Part shown: positions 1 to 9,813 of the stretch, one piece after another
How the letters are laid out: each line of letters starts with the position of its first letter
Numbering within the stretch: position 1 is the stretch's first letter
Source of the DNA: Paracoccaceae bacterium
GTDB taxonomy: Bacteria; Pseudomonadota; Alphaproteobacteria; Rhodobacterales; Rhodobacteraceae
Length of the DNA: 64,000 nt
Assembly: GCA_020425085.1 (NCBI GenBank)
Contig: JAGQRW010000015.1
Coordinates: 47,061-111,060, forward strand
Direction of reading: 5' to 3'
Translations under genes and position numbers: made by a program
The notes under the pieces: model-generated
Told to the model about the DNA's origin: nothing
The model's database searches: none
Seen by the model: only the letters and a program-made list of their open reading frames with translations

Positions 1-380
1 TCGGAACGTTTCAGCCCAAAGGCAATGTTGTCGGCAACGCTCAGATGCGGAAACAGCGCATAGGACTGGAACATCATGTTGACCGGCCGCTTGTTCGGCG
101 GCACCGGCACGATGTCGCGGCCCGCCAGCGTGATGCCGCCCATGCTCGGGTTTTCAAATCCTGCCAGCATCCGCATCAAGGTGGTCTTGCCGCAGCCCGA
201 TGGCCCGAGCAGGGCAAAGAATTCGCGTTCATAGATGTCCAGCGACAGATCGTCGATCGCCACGAATTCACCGAACTTCTTGGTGACGCCCTGAAAACGG
301 ATCAGTGGCTTGGCCTGCGGATCATCCCATGGTGCGAAGGCCGGCGTTGGAACCGCGCCCTTTTCGGCGTCTTCACTCAT
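1..380 (-). CDS. potG: Putrescine ABC transporter ATP-binding protein, partial (3' end outside window)
   Basis: This is the N-terminal part of a cytoplasmic ABC ATPase that would energise putrescine import. The visible protein starts [20 protein letters not shown] and contains a Walker A motif (GPSGCGKTT) and a Q-loop region ([12 protein letters not shown]); the signature motif and Walker B lie beyond the left edge. The N-terminal extension of about 20 residues before the ATPase fold is typical of PotG. The gene follows potF on the same strand, which supports the specific assignment. A spermidine PotA-type ATPase is possible from this fragment alone. Confidence 0.85.
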   Translation of the reverse strand, partial: MSEDAEKGAVPTPAFAPWDDPQAKPLIRFQGVTKKFGEFVAIDDLSLDIYEREFFALLGPSGCGKTTLMRMLAGFENPSMGGITLAGRDIVPVPPNKRPVNMMFQSYALFPHLSVADNIAFGLKRS

Positions 381-400
381 GCCTGTCCCCTGTTGGAAAA

Positions 401-425
401 CCCCGCCGGTCTTCTGCCGGCGGGG
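401..425 (-). terminator. Hairpin between potF and potG (partial terminator or mRNA stabiliser)
   Basis: A perfect 9-bp stem, CCCCGCCGG (401-409) and CCGGCGGGG (417-425), encloses a 7-nt loop and is followed on the minus strand by TTTT. It lies between the binding-protein gene and the ATPase gene of one operon. Such hairpins commonly keep binding-protein mRNA more abundant than transporter mRNA; that role is inferred. Confidence 0.65.
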
Positions 426-438
426 TGACACTGACCGG

Positions 439-1530
439 TCAGTTTCCGGTCTTGATTGCGGTCCACATACGGGTGGCGAAACGCTGGGTTTTCTGGTCAT
501 ACGCCTCTTTGACGTACAGGTTCTTGATGGTCGCCTCATCCGGGTAGATGGCCGGATCGCCGATCACGTCTTCGTTCAGATATTGCTGGCTGGCCTTGTT
601 GCCATTGGCGTAATAGACGTAATTCGACGCAGCCGCCGCCACCTTGGGTTCAAGGATGAAGTTCAGGAACTTGAGGGCGCCATCCGGGTTGGGTGCATCC
701 GCCGGAATTGCCATCTGGTCGAACCACATCAGCGCGCCCTCTTTCGGGATCTTGTAGTCGATCTCGATGCCGGCATCGGCTTCGGCGGCGCGGTCGCGCG
801 CTTGCAGGATATCACCCGACCAGCCAAAGGCGACGCAAATCTCGCCATTGGCCAGGGCGTTGATATATTCCGAGGAATGGAACTTGCGCACATAGGGGCG
901 AACCGCCTCCAGCACCGGCTGGGCCTTGGCGATGACATCCACATCACCGCTGTTGGGGTCTTCGCCGAGATAGCGAAGCGCGGCGGGAATTACCTCATCC
1001 GGGGCATCCAGAAAATGCACGCCGCATTCGGCCAGCTTTTCCATGTTCTTGGGATCGAACACCAGCGCCAGCGAGTTGACCGGTGCATCATCGCCCAGAA
1101 CCTCGGCCACTTTTTTCACGTTATAGCCGATGCCGGTGGTGCCCCACATGTAGTTGATGGAATAGGCATTGCCCGGATCAAATACCGACACCCGTTCGGC
1201 AATTTCCGGCCAGACATTCACCAGATTGGGCAGTTTCGACTTGTCAAGTTTCTGGTAAACCCCCGCCTTGATCTGCCGCGCCAGGAACGAGGCCGACGGA
1301 ACCACCACATCAAATCCGGTGGAACCCGCCAACAGCTTGGTTTCCAGAACCTCGTTGCTGTCATAGACGTCATAAATCAGCTTGATGCCGGTTTCCTGCT
1401 CGAACTGCACCAGCAATTCTTCGTCGATATAATCCGACCAGTTATAGACATGCACTTCCTCGGCCAGAGCCGGGGTCGCAAGCGCCAGCGCCGACAAAGC
1501 GGCGAGAACAGATTTCTTCATGGGTTTCAT
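439..1530 (-). CDS. potF: Putrescine-binding periplasmic protein PotF
   Basis: This protein binds putrescine in the periplasm and delivers it to a PotGHI-type importer. The 363-residue product begins [23 protein letters not shown], a Sec signal peptide, and the mature part opens [15 protein letters not shown], close to E. coli PotF. Other matching segments are [29 protein letters not shown] and [12 protein letters not shown], the last covering the acidic ligand residue near the hinge. The start at 1530 has GGAG upstream; an internal ATG at 1521 is also possible. It is the first gene of the leftward operon with potG and is divergent from the aminotransferase at 1764. SpuD-like or spermidine specificity cannot be excluded. 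Confidence 0.93.
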   Translation of the reverse strand: MKPMKKSVLAALSALALATPALAEEVHVYNWSDYIDEELLVQFEQETGIKLIYDVYDSNEVLETKLLAGSTGFDVVVPSASFLARQIKAGVYQKLDKSKLPNLVNVWPEIAERVSVFDPGNAYSINYMWGTTGIGYNVKKVAEVLGDDAPVNSLALVFDPKNMEKLAECGVHFLDAPDEVIPAALRYLGEDPNSGDVDVIAKAQPVLEAVRPYVRKFHSSEYINALANGEICVAFGWSGDILQARDRAAEADAGIEIDYKIPKEGALMWFDQMAIPADAPNPDGALKFLNFILEPKVAAAASNYVYYANGNKASQQYLNEDVIGDPAIYPDEATIKNLYVKEAYDQKTQRFATRMWTAIKTGN

Positions 1531-1763
1531 CAAACACTCCGAGGTTGGCGGACAGCAGTCGTCCGCAGGAATTGCAGCCGGAGTTTGCGCAAAGCCGCAC
1601 CAATTTGCAAGCCGGTTGAAGCGGTGGCCCGGTTCAATTTGCAAGCCGTTCGCAAAGGCAGATAACCCGGCCGGCAAAGCACGCAATATCATCAGCACGA
1701 TATTGACAGCAACGCGCCGCTGGGTCAGGCAGGTGGAAATATATCCAGCCCGGGGAACATGCC

Positions 1764-3158
1764 ATGTCACATCTTTTCAACCACCTTCCCACCGCCGAAT
1801 TGCAAGCACTTGACGCCAGGCATCACCTGCACCCTTTCACCCATGGCCAGGCCCTTGCCGCCAAGGGCGCGCGCATCATCACCCGCGCCAAGGGCTGCTT
1901 TCTGACCGACAGCGAAGGGGCCGAGATTCTCGACGGTATGGCTGGGCTATGGTGCGTCAATATCGGCCACGGCCGCGAGGAAATGGCCCGCGTCGCCTAT
2001 GACCAGATGATGGAACTGGCGTTTTACAACACCTTCTTTCAAACCTCACACCCGCCGGTGATCGAACTGTCGCAGAAACTGGCGGAACTGGCACCGGGCG
2101 ATCTCAACCATGTGTTTTATGCCTCGGGCGGTTCGGACGCCAACGACACCAATATCCGGGCCGTGCGCCACTACTGGCAACTTGTGGGCAAGCCGGAAAA
2201 GACTCACTTCATATCACGCAAGAACGCTTATCACGGCTCCACCATGGGGGGTGGCAGCCTTGGCGGCATGGCGGGAATTCACGCCCAGGGCGGCTTGCCG
2301 ATCCCCGGCATCAGCCATATCGACCAACCTTTCTGGTGGGCCGAAGGCGGCGACATGACGCCCGAGGAATTCGGCCTTGCCCGCGCCCGCGCGCTGGAGG
2401 CCGAGATTGACCGCATCGGTGGAGACAGGGTCGCCGCCTTCATCGCCGAACCGGTGCAAGGTGCCGGTGCGGTGATCGTGCCGCCCGACAGCTATTGGCC
2501 GGAAATCTCGCGCATCTGCCGCGAGCGTGACATCCTGTTGATCGCGGATGAGGTGATCACCGGATTTGGGCGCACCGGCAACTGGTTCGGCAGCCAGACC
2601 TTCGACATCAAACCCGACATCATGACCGTCGCCAAGGGACTGAGTTCGGGATATATCCCGATTGGCGGCTCGATCCTGTCGGACAAGGTTTTCGACGTGT
2701 TGTCCGGCGATGAATTCAACCATGGCTATACCTATTCCGGCCACCCGGTCGCCTGCGCCGTGGCGCTGGAAAACCTGCGCATCATGCAAGAGGAAAACAT
2801 GGTCGAGACCGTCAGAAACGACACCGGCCCCTATCTGAAAGAAAAATGGCAGGCACTTGCCGATCACCCGCTGGTCGGCGAAACCCGTATTTCCGGCATG
2901 ATGGCAGCCCTTCAGATGACCCCCGACAAAACCGCGCGCGCCGCCTTTGCCGAGGGTGACGGCGTTGCCGGGCTGATCTGCCGCGAAAACGCATTCGCCA
3001 ACGGGCTGGTAATGCGGCATGTGGGCGATTCCATGATCATTTCGCCGCCACTGGTGATCACGCATGCACAAATCGACACGCTGATCGAACGCGCGGTGAA
3101 ATCGCTGGATCAGACCCATGCGCGTCTGAAGGCCGAGGGGTTGATGAAGACCGCCTGA
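1764..3158 (+). CDS. spuC: Class III aminotransferase, probable putrescine--pyruvate aminotransferase
   Basis: A PLP-dependent omega-aminotransferase of 464 residues, inferred to convert putrescine to 4-aminobutanal with pyruvate as acceptor. Class III hallmarks are the acidic residue in the IADEVITGFGRTG segment (Asp262), the Schiff-base lysine in TVAKGLSSGY (Lys291) and the phosphate-binding YASGGSDAND segment near residue 120. The N-terminal HHLHPFTHG segment is typical of the SpuC subgroup. It is divergent from potFG and overlaps the oxidase gene by one base (TGATG), so transport and catabolism are physically linked. Beta-alanine or taurine transamination remains possible on sequence alone. 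Confidence 0.85.
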   Translation: MSHLFNHLPTAELQALDARHHLHPFTHGQALAAKGARIITRAKGCFLTDSEGAEILDGMAGLWCVNIGHGREEMARVAYDQMMELAFYNTFFQTSHPPVIELSQKLAELAPGDLNHVFYASGGSDANDTNIRAVRHYWQLVGKPEKTHFISRKNAYHGSTMGGGSLGGMAGIHAQGGLPIPGISHIDQPFWWAEGGDMTPEEFGLARARALEAEIDRIGGDRVAAFIAEPVQGAGAVIVPPDSYWPEISRICRERDILLIADEVITGFGRTGNWFGSQTFDIKPDIMTVAKGLSSGYIPIGGSILSDKVFDVLSGDEFNHGYTYSGHPVACAVALENLRIMQEENMVETVRNDTGPYLKEKWQALADHPLVGETRISGMMAALQMTPDKTARAAFAEGDGVAGLICRENAFANGLVMRHVGDSMIISPPLVITHAQIDTLIERAVKSLDQTHARLKAEGLMKTA

Positions 3159-4447
3159 TGGACATCCTGACCGCCAATGACCGGCAGGGCGAATATCCGA
3201 ACTCCTACTACACCGCCAGCGCCTATCTTCTGTTCGCTCAACCACACCTGACCGGTGAAACAAAGACCGATATCTGCGTGGTCGGTGGTGGCTATACCGG
3301 CCTGTCGGCGGCGCTGCATCTGGCACAGCGCGGCTATGACGTGGCGCTGCTTGAGGCGCACCGCGTCGGTTTCGGTGCCTCCGGGCGCAATGGCGGACAG
3401 GTCGGCACCGGCCAGCGGCTGGATCAGGACGATCTGGAAAAGGTCGTTGGCCTGACCCGCGCCCGCGCCCTTTGGGACATGTCGCTTGAATCCGTGGCGC
3501 TGGTCAAAAAGCTGGTGGAAGGTCACGCCATCGACTGCGGCCTTGCCCCGGGCGTGATCCACGCCGACCACCGCCGCCGCTTTGTCCGCCACAGCCTTGC
3601 CTATGCGGAAAAGCTGAACCGCGACTACGGCTATGACCAGATCAGCGGCCTTGACCGCGACGCCATTCGCGCCCTTGTCGGAACCGAGGATTACCACGGC
3701 GGCACGCTTGACCTTGGTGCTGCACATCTGCATCCGCTGAACTACGCGCTTGGGCTGGCCCGCGCCTGCCTTGCCGCCGGTGTCCGGATTTATGAAAACA
3801 GCCGTGTTACCAGCCTTGCAGGCGGCGTTCATACCGCAAAGGGTCGCGTCACCGCCGATCAGGTGATCCTGGCCGGCAACGGCTATCTTGACCGGCTCAA
3901 CCCTGATCTTGACCGGCGCGTCATGCCGATCAACAACTACATCATCGCCACCGAACCTTTGCCGGAAAAAACCGCCAAAGCACTGATCGCCAACAACCAC
4001 GCCGTCGCCGACAGCCGCTTTGTCATCAACTATTTCCGCCTGTCCCAGGACAACCGCCTGCTGTTCGGCGGCACCGAAAGTTATGGCTACCGCTTTCCCG
4101 CCTATATCGCCGCCAAGGTGCGCAAACCGATGCTGCGGATCTATCCCGAATTGCGCAACACCCGTATCGACTATGCCTGGGGCGGCACCCTTGGCATCAC
4201 CATGACCCGCATGCCGCTGTTCAGTCGGCTCGACAACCGGACCCTCACCGCATCGGGGTTCTCCGGCCATGGTGTGGCCATGGCAACGCTGGCGGGAAAA
4301 TTGCTGGCCGAGGCAAGCGCCGGACATCTCGAACGCTTTGATCTGATGGCGGGCGTTCCCTCAAGACCATTTCCCGGTGGGGCGGGCATGCGCGCACCGC
4401 TTCTGGCGGCGGCGATGTTCTGGTTCAGCCTGCGCGACCGGCTCTGA
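3158..4447 (+). CDS. FAD-dependent amine oxidoreductase (PuuB/OrdL-like)
   Basis: A 429-residue flavoprotein of the DAO family, resembling gamma-glutamylputrescine oxidase PuuB. The Rossmann motif is DICVVGGGYTGLSAALHLAQ at about residues 36-55, preceded by the family's N-terminal segment (YPNSYYTASAY). A GRNGGQVGTGQR segment and the C-terminal ASGFSGHGVAMATLAG flavin-binding segment are also typical. Translation is coupled to the upstream aminotransferase. No gamma-glutamylputrescine synthetase gene is seen nearby, so the substrate may be a different amine. The role in polyamine use is inferred from context and family. Confidence 0.85.
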   Translation: MDILTANDRQGEYPNSYYTASAYLLFAQPHLTGETKTDICVVGGGYTGLSAALHLAQRGYDVALLEAHRVGFGASGRNGGQVGTGQRLDQDDLEKVVGLTRARALWDMSLESVALVKKLVEGHAIDCGLAPGVIHADHRRRFVRHSLAYAEKLNRDYGYDQISGLDRDAIRALVGTEDYHGGTLDLGAAHLHPLNYALGLARACLAAGVRIYENSRVTSLAGGVHTAKGRVTADQVILAGNGYLDRLNPDLDRRVMPINNYIIATEPLPEKTAKALIANNHAVADSRFVINYFRLSQDNRLLFGGTESYGYRFPAYIAAKVRKPMLRIYPELRNTRIDYAWGGTLGITMTRMPLFSRLDNRTLTASGFSGHGVAMATLAGKLLAEASAGHLERFDLMAGVPSRPFPGGAGMRAPLLAAAMFWFSLRDRL

Positions 4448-4534
4448 TCCTGACCGCGACAAAAGAAAGAGTTGCCATCGGATTGTTATATCGGTTAACA
4501 ATCCAGCCGACCGTTCCAACGCGAAAGCCAGCCG

Positions 4535-5308
4535 ATGAGCAAACCAGACGAAGTCCTGAAAATCAGCCTTGACGGGCCGGTCGCAACCCTGACCATGAAC
4601 CGCCCCGCCAAACGCAACGCCATGTGCGATGAATTGTTGCTGGCGCTCGATGCCTTCTTCAGCAACCCGCCGAAAGAAACCCGCGTGGCGGTACTGACCG
4701 GCACTGACGGACATTACTGCTCGGGCCTCGACCTGTCCGAACACGTCATGCGCAGCGCCGAAGACACGCTTTACCACTCGCGCAACTGGCACGCGGTGAT
4801 GGACCGCATCCAGTTCGGCGGCCTGCCGGTGGTATCGGCCATGTTCGGCGCAGTGATCGGCGGCGGCCTCGAACTTGCCACCGCCACGCATGTGCGCATC
4901 GCCGAACCCTCCACCATCTTCCAGCTTCCCGAAGGCCGTCGCGGCATCTTCGTCGGCGGCGGCGCCACCGCCCGCGTCGGCAAGATCCTTGGTGCCGACC
5001 GGATGACGGAAATGATGCTGACCGGACGCAAATACGACGCGACCGAGGGCGTCGCCCTCGGCCTCGCCCATTACGCTGTCAAAGACGCCGAAGCACTGCC
5101 CCTGGCCATGCAGCTTGCCGGCAAGATTGCCCGCAACGCGCCCTTGTCGAATTACCTGATGATCCAGTCGATCAGCCGCATCCACGACCTTTCCAAACCC
5201 GACGGCCTTTACGTCGAAAGCCTGAGCGCCGCCATCGCCCAAACCACCCCGGACGCGGTCGAGGGCCTGAAGGCATTCCTGGAAAAACGCCCGCCGAATT
5301 TCCGCTGA
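4535..5308 (+). CDS. Enoyl-CoA hydratase/isomerase (crotonase family)
   Basis: A cytoplasmic crotonase-fold protein of 257 residues, a usual length. The oxyanion-hole segments are YCSGLDLSEH and MFGAVIGGGLELA, and an acidic residue lies in the active-site region LPEGRRGIF. Such enzymes hydrate, isomerise or cleave CoA thioesters. It faces an SDR gene and stands near an acyl-CoA dehydrogenase and an acyl-CoA carboxylase, so it probably serves the same degradation route, perhaps as an AtuE-like hydratase. Exact substrate and chemistry cannot be read from sequence. Confidence 0.85.
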   Translation: MSKPDEVLKISLDGPVATLTMNRPAKRNAMCDELLLALDAFFSNPPKETRVAVLTGTDGHYCSGLDLSEHVMRSAEDTLYHSRNWHAVMDRIQFGGLPVVSAMFGAVIGGGLELATATHVRIAEPSTIFQLPEGRRGIFVGGGATARVGKILGADRMTEMMLTGRKYDATEGVALGLAHYAVKDAEALPLAMQLAGKIARNAPLSNYLMIQSISRIHDLSKPDGLYVESLSAAIAQTTPDAVEGLKAFLEKRPPNFR

Positions 5309-5319
5309 CCCCACCTTGA

Positions 5320-5341
5320 TTTCTTTATTGCCGAAATACTC
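5320..5341 (-). repeat. Short interspersed intergenic repeat, copy 1
   Basis: On the minus strand this 22-nt element reads GAGTATTT, then CG, then GCAATAAAGAAA. A second copy at 53655-53676 on the plus strand differs only at the two central bases. Both copies lie just after the end of a coding gene. The function is unknown. Confidence 0.55.
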
Positions 5342-5378
5342 TGGGGGGCAGCGGCGGTTGGCCCCCAATCGCCGCGCG

Positions 5379-5415
5379 GGGGGCTAGCCCCCGCCCGGTT
5401 CGCCCAAAGGGCGAA
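5379..5415. terminator. Paired hairpins between convergent genes
   Basis: The palindrome GGGGGCTAGCCCCC at 5379-5392 is followed by a 7-bp stem TTCGCCC/GGGCGAA (5399-5405 and 5409-5415) with a 3-nt loop. They lie between the convergent crotonase and SDR genes, so a two-way terminator is likely. No long T-run is present. Confidence 0.5.
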
Positions 5416-5434
5416 ACACCCCTTGGCAATATAC

Positions 5435-6205
5435 CTATTTCGGCGCCATCCTGATCGCCCCGTCCAGCCGGATGGTCTCGCCGTTCAGCATGGAGTTTTC
5501 CACGATATGGCGCGCCATCGCGCCGTATTCCGCCGGATCGCCCAGACGCGATGGAAACGGCACCTGCGCCCCAAGCGAGGCCTGAACCTCATCCGGCAAC
5601 CCCGCCAGCATCGGCGTCTTGAAAATCCCCGGCGCAATGGAAACCACGCGCACGCCGCTGCGCGACAGATCCCGCGCCATCGGCAGGGTCATGCCGACGA
5701 TTCCTCCCTTGGAGGCGGCATAGGCGATCTGCCCGATCTGCCCGTCAAACGCCGCCACCGAGGCGGTGTTGATGATCACGCCGCGCTCGCCATCTGCGGT
5801 CACCGGCGCGTTTGTCACCATCCCCGCCGCCGCGCGCGAGGCGCAGAGAAAACTGCCGATCAGGTTGATCCGGATCACCCGCTCGAAAAACTTCGCATCA
5901 TGGGGCTTGCCGTTCTTGTCCACGGTCTTGGCGGCAACCCCGATACCGGCGCAGTTGATCAGGACATGTTCCTGTCCCTGCGCCTTGCGCGCGGCGGCAA
6001 ACCCCGCCTCGACGCTTTCGGGATCGCTGACATCGACCTTGACGAAATGCCCGCCAAGTTCTGCCGCCAGCGCCCGCCCCCGCGCCTCGTTCAGATCGAA
6101 CAGACAGACACTGGCACCGCCGCCCGCCAGGTTGCGCGCGCAAGCCTCACCCAGGCCCGAGGCACCGCCGGTGATGACCGCCCTTGTTTCACTGCTTATT
6201 TGCAT
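5435..6205 (-). CDS. Short-chain dehydrogenase/reductase, 3-hydroxyacyl-CoA dehydrogenase type
   Basis: A 256-residue classical SDR. The NAD(P)-binding glycine motif is [10 protein letters not shown] near residue 12, the structural NCAG motif is at about residue 90, and the catalytic pattern is Ser ([10 protein letters not shown]) with YAASK. An Asp in the LFDLNEA segment after strand 2 suggests NAD(H). The sequence resembles HSD17B10-type 3-hydroxyacyl-CoA dehydrogenases, which act at the hydroxyacyl step of beta-oxidation. It is co-oriented with the MarR gene immediately upstream, one base away. A link to the neighbouring crotonase and acyl-CoA dehydrogenase is inferred. Confidence 0.87.
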   Translation of the reverse strand: MQISSETRAVITGGASGLGEACARNLAGGGASVCLFDLNEARGRALAAELGGHFVKVDVSDPESVEAGFAAARKAQGQEHVLINCAGIGVAAKTVDKNGKPHDAKFFERVIRINLIGSFLCASRAAAGMVTNAPVTADGERGVIINTASVAAFDGQIGQIAYAASKGGIVGMTLPMARDLSRSGVRVVSIAPGIFKTPMLAGLPDEVQASLGAQVPFPSRLGDPAEYGAMARHIVENSMLNGETIRLDGAIRMAPK

Positions 6206-6206
6206 T

Positions 6207-6671
6207 TCAACCCCTTTCCGGATCAGACAAATGGATGCGTTGCAACAACTGGTTCAACTGAACCCGCTCGGCTGCCGTCAGATTTTCAAGCATCCGCTCC
6301 TCATGGGCCGCGACCTTTTTCAGGGCCAAAGCATACAGTTTTCGCCCCGCCGCTGTCACCCGCAGCGCATAGGCCCGCTTGTCGCCCTTGACCGCCGAAC
6401 GTCTTATCAGGTCTCGCTGCTCCAGCTCATCGACGATCACCACCGTGCCGGATCGCTCGATCCCGAGCGAGCGGGCGATGTCGCTCTGGCTGATGCCGGG
6501 GTTCTCGATCACCAGCGACAGCACCGAAAACGTCCGCTGGCGAAGATCGAAGGCCAGCAATTCCTGGCTGAAATCCTGATAGATGCGCATATAGGCGCGC
6601 TTCATGTTGTAACCGACCAGACCCAGTAAATCCCGCTGGCCGGTCGGTCTTTCGCTGCTGTTCACGGCCAT
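6207..6671 (-). CDS. MarR family transcriptional regulator
   Basis: A 154-residue winged-helix repressor-type protein. The DNA-binding part is visible as [27 protein letters not shown] followed by a wing ([10 protein letters not shown]). The start at 6671 (MAVNSSERP) has a strong AAAGGGG site upstream, so the longer open frame to 6719 is unlikely. It is followed directly by the SDR gene and lies between it and the acyl-CoA dehydrogenase. MarR proteins in such loci often sense aromatic or acyl-CoA ligands, so control of this island is likely but inferred. Confidence 0.87.
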   Translation of the reverse strand: MAVNSSERPTGQRDLLGLVGYNMKRAYMRIYQDFSQELLAFDLRQRTFSVLSLVIENPGISQSDIARSLGIERSGTVVIVDELEQRDLIRRSAVKGDKRAYALRVTAAGRKLYALALKKVAAHEERMLENLTAAERVQLNQLLQRIHLSDPERG

Positions 6672-6755
6672 ATCCACCCCTTTCGGCCAGCCTGACCAGA
6701 TCGTTCTATAACTGAACAATTACGGCGCAAACAGCGACGGGACAAGACAAAAACG

Positions 6756-7898
6756 CTATAATCCCATCTGCCGAACCGCCAGATCGCGCATGATCTCCTC
6801 CGAGCCGCCGCCAATGGCCATCACCTTGACCTCGCGATAAATGCGTTCAACCCGGTTGCCGCGCAAATAGCCGGCCCCGCCGAAAATCTGCATCGCCTCG
6901 CTGGCAACGTATTCCAGCGCCTTGGAGGAAAAGAACTTGCCCTTGGAAATCTCAGCCACCGGCACCTCGCCTTGCTGACAGGACCAGCAGATTTGGTTGA
7001 GATAGGCCTCGACCACATCAATCCTGGCCGACATTTCGGCAATCTTGTGGCGGATCACCTGATGCCGGATCAGGGGCTGCCCGAAGGTCTGGCGCGTATT
7101 CGCCCATGCGATCGAATCCTCAAGACAGGTTTTCATCATCCCCAACATGGCGGCAATCGCCACCAGGCGTTCCATGTTGAAATTCTGCATGATCGCCAGG
7201 AACCCGGTATCAATCGCCCCCATCAGGTTGCCCTCTGGCACCCGGCAATCGTCGAAATAAAGCGAGGCGGTGTCGGAACACCACCAGCCCATCTTGCGCT
7301 TGATCTCGGTGCGGCTGAAACCCGGCATGTCGGATTCAACGAAAAACAGTGAAATACCGCGCAACCCCTCGCCACCGGTTCTGGCGCCGATGACGAAATA
7401 ATCCGAATTCATACCGCCGGTGATAAAGGTCTTTTCACCGTTCAGCACAAAACAGTCGCCATCGCGCCGGGCGGTGGTTTTCATCGCCGCCACGTCCGAT
7501 CCGCCGCCCGGTTCGGTGACGCCAAGGCTGGATGCCTTTTTGCCGCTGACGATATCCGCCAGCACCCGATCCCGGATCGCCTCCGACGCCAGCCGCTGGA
7601 TCGGTTCGATCGAGATGGTGCGCCCGGCCAGTGCTGCGGTGACGCCACCGGCACCGGCACGGGCGAATTCCTCGCCATAGGCGGCACGCATGAAAACTTC
7701 GTCAAACCCCAGCCCGCCATATTTCTCATCAATCCCGAACCCCCAGACGCCAAGCGCACCGACCTTTTGATGCAGTTCCGGCGGGATTTCGCCCGCCTCA
7801 TCCCACTGATCGGCAAATGGCGTGATCTCAGCCGCCACGAAATTGCGCAACAGGTTGCGAAAGGCGCTGCGTTCTTCGTTGTCAAACGGGTTTTTCAT
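6756..7898 (-). CDS. Acyl-CoA dehydrogenase
   Basis: A 380-residue FAD-dependent acyl-CoA dehydrogenase that would introduce a 2,3-double bond and pass electrons to ETF. Family signatures are GVTEPGGGSDVAAMKTTA (flavin/substrate region), GEKTFITGG, RQTFGQPL, the QIFGGAGY motif and the C-terminal YREVKVMAIGGGSEEIM. The start at 7898 (MKNPFDNEERSAF) fits the family N-terminus; an upstream ATG at 7949 is less likely. It is divergent from the DUF1446/carboxylase operon, as expected for a single pathway. By analogy it could be AtuD- or LiuA-like; the substrate is not determinable. Confidence 0.9.
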   Translation of the reverse strand: MKNPFDNEERSAFRNLLRNFVAAEITPFADQWDEAGEIPPELHQKVGALGVWGFGIDEKYGGLGFDEVFMRAAYGEEFARAGAGGVTAALAGRTISIEPIQRLASEAIRDRVLADIVSGKKASSLGVTEPGGGSDVAAMKTTARRDGDCFVLNGEKTFITGGMNSDYFVIGARTGGEGLRGISLFFVESDMPGFSRTEIKRKMGWWCSDTASLYFDDCRVPEGNLMGAIDTGFLAIMQNFNMERLVAIAAMLGMMKTCLEDSIAWANTRQTFGQPLIRHQVIRHKIAEMSARIDVVEAYLNQICWSCQQGEVPVAEISKGKFFSSKALEYVASEAMQIFGGAGYLRGNRVERIYREVKVMAIGGGSEEIMRDLAVRQMGL

Positions 7899-8014
7899 CG
7901 GTTTTGCTGCCTGTCTGTGCCGCCACGTCCGGGCGTTTTCATGTTGCAATCGATTTTCGGTCGGTTATCCCTAGTCGCATTGTCCGTTTCATATCAAGGG
8001 TGATACGCGAATTC

Positions 8015-9811
8015 ATGCCGGGTGCATCACAGACCATCAGGATCGGCGGCGCAAGCGGCTTTTGGGGCGATGCAGCACTTGCCACCGAACAGTTGCTGGG
8101 CGACGAAAAGCTTGATTTTATCGTCTATGACTATCTGGCGGAAATCACCATGGCGATCCTGGCGCGGATGCGCGCCGCCGATCCGGGTGCCGGTTTCGCC
8201 GGTGATTTCCTGACGGCGGCCATGCGCCCGAACCTGGCCGAAATCGCCCGCCAGCGGGTGCGCATCATCGCCAATGCCGGTGGCATGAACCCCGACGCCT
8301 GCGCTGCCGAGTTGCGGAAAATCATTGCCGATCAGGGGCTTCAACTCAAGGTTTCAACCGTTACCGGCGATGATCTGCTGCCCCGCGCCGCTGAACTGGC
8401 CAAGGCGGGTCATAGCGACATGTTCACCAATGCCGCCTTTCCGGACCCGGCGAGCATCGCCAGCATCAATGCCTATCTTGGCGCGTTCCCGATTGCCTTG
8501 GCGCTGGATCAGGGGGCCGACATCGTGCTGACCGGGCGCTGTGTCGACAGCGCGGTAACGCTGGGGGCGGCCATTCACGCCTTTGGCTGGCAGGCGGACA
8601 AATACGACCTTTTGGCCGCCGGATCGCTGGCCGGACACATCCTTGAATGCGGCACCCAGGCGACGGGCGGCAATTTCACCGACTGGCACCTGATCAAGGG
8701 CGGCTTTGAAACCATCGGCTATCCCATCGCCGAGCTTGCCGCCGATGGTGGCGTGACCATCTCCAAGCCGGAAAATACCGGCGGGCTGGTCAGTGCCGGC
8801 ACGGTTGCTGAACAACTGGTCTATGAAATCGGTGATCCGCAGGCCTATCTGTTGCCCGATGTGACCTGTGATTTTTCCGGCGTCACCATCCGGCAGACCG
8901 CACCTGACCGCGTGGCCCTGACCGGTGCCAAAGGCCGCGCCCCGACGGCGCATTACAAGACCTGCCTGACCTGGCAGGACGGTTGGCGCGGCGGCCATCT
9001 GTTCGGCTATTATGGCATTGACGCCGATCAAAAGGCCAAAGCCTTTGCCAGCGCCGCCATCAACCGCACCAGCGCCGCACTTGCGCGCCGCGAAATGGCC
9101 GGTTTCACCGAAACCAGCGTCGAAATTCTCGGCGCTGAATCGCAGTTCGGAACCAATCGCCGCCCCGGCCCCTGGCGCGAAGTCAACGCCAAGATCGCCG
9201 TTCGCCACACCGCCGCCGCAGGCGTCGGTCTGTTTTTGAAAGAGGCAACCGGCCTTGGCCTTTCCGCCCCCCCCGGCCTGTCGGGGTTTGCCGGGGCAAG
9301 GCCGAAGCCCTCGCCGGTGATGGCGCTGTTTTCCTTTCTTTTGCCAAAGGAAGCGATCAGCGTCACCATCGCCGGCGAAACCGGCCGCCAGACCTACCGC
9401 GCGGCCATCCCCACCCTGCCCGCCAGCCCGCTCCGGCGCCCGGCAGAGCCGGCAAAACCGGCGGCTGAAATCGAAACCCGGCGGCTGTCGGTTATCGACC
9501 TCGCGCTGGCGCGCAGCGGCGACAAGGGAGACAGCGCCAATATCGGCGTTATCGCCCGGCACCCGGACTATCTGCCACATCTGTGGCACCTGCTGAACGA
9601 GGCGGAGATTCGCAAGGTTTTCGGGCATTTCCTAAAGGGCGGGGTCGAACGCTATCTGCTGCCGGGCTGTCATGCCTTCAACATCGTGCTGAACGGGGTT
9701 CTGGGCGGCGGCGGTACATCCAGTCTGCGCAACGATCCCCAGGCCAAGGGTTATGCGCAACTGCTGCTGGCGCATCAGATCGAGGTTCCCAACTCATTGC
9801 TGGAGGTCTGA
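8015..9811 (+). CDS. AtuA-like acyclic terpene utilisation family protein (DUF1446)
   Basis: A 598-residue protein of the DUF1446/AtuA family. It opens MPGASQTIRIGGASGFWGD, the diagnostic start of this family, and carries IVLTGRCVDSAVTLG and GGNFTDWHLIKGGFETIGYPIAE. The last ~110 residues (from SVIDLALARSGDKGDSANIG) form the separate C-terminal domain found in AtuA proteins. The biochemical role is unsettled; the family is required for citronellol/geraniol catabolism in Pseudomonas. The gene heads a rightward operon with both carboxylase subunits, two bases separating it from the next gene. The start at 8015 is preferred over the longer frame from 7904. Confidence 0.87.
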   Translation: MPGASQTIRIGGASGFWGDAALATEQLLGDEKLDFIVYDYLAEITMAILARMRAADPGAGFAGDFLTAAMRPNLAEIARQRVRIIANAGGMNPDACAAELRKIIADQGLQLKVSTVTGDDLLPRAAELAKAGHSDMFTNAAFPDPASIASINAYLGAFPIALALDQGADIVLTGRCVDSAVTLGAAIHAFGWQADKYDLLAAGSLAGHILECGTQATGGNFTDWHLIKGGFETIGYPIAELAADGGVTISKPENTGGLVSAGTVAEQLVYEIGDPQAYLLPDVTCDFSGVTIRQTAPDRVALTGAKGRAPTAHYKTCLTWQDGWRGGHLFGYYGIDADQKAKAFASAAINRTSAALARREMAGFTETSVEILGAESQFGTNRRPGPWREVNAKIAVRHTAAAGVGLFLKEATGLGLSAPPGLSGFAGARPKPSPVMALFSFLLPKEAISVTIAGETGRQTYRAAIPTLPASPLRRPAEPAKPAAEIETRRLSVIDLALARSGDKGDSANIGVIARHPDYLPHLWHLLNEAEIRKVFGHFLKGGVERYLLPGCHAFNIVLNGVLGGGGTSSLRNDPQAKGYAQLLLAHQIEVPNSLLEV

Positions 9812-9813
9812 AC

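Noticed and set aside
2214..4327. Two long overlapping minus-strand open frames (370 and 405 codons)
   Set aside because: They are antisense to the aminotransferase and FAD oxidase genes and show no motif.
8354..9628. A 424-codon open frame on the minus strand
   Set aside because: It is antisense to the DUF1446 gene, which has clear family motifs. No ribosome binding site or domain supports it.
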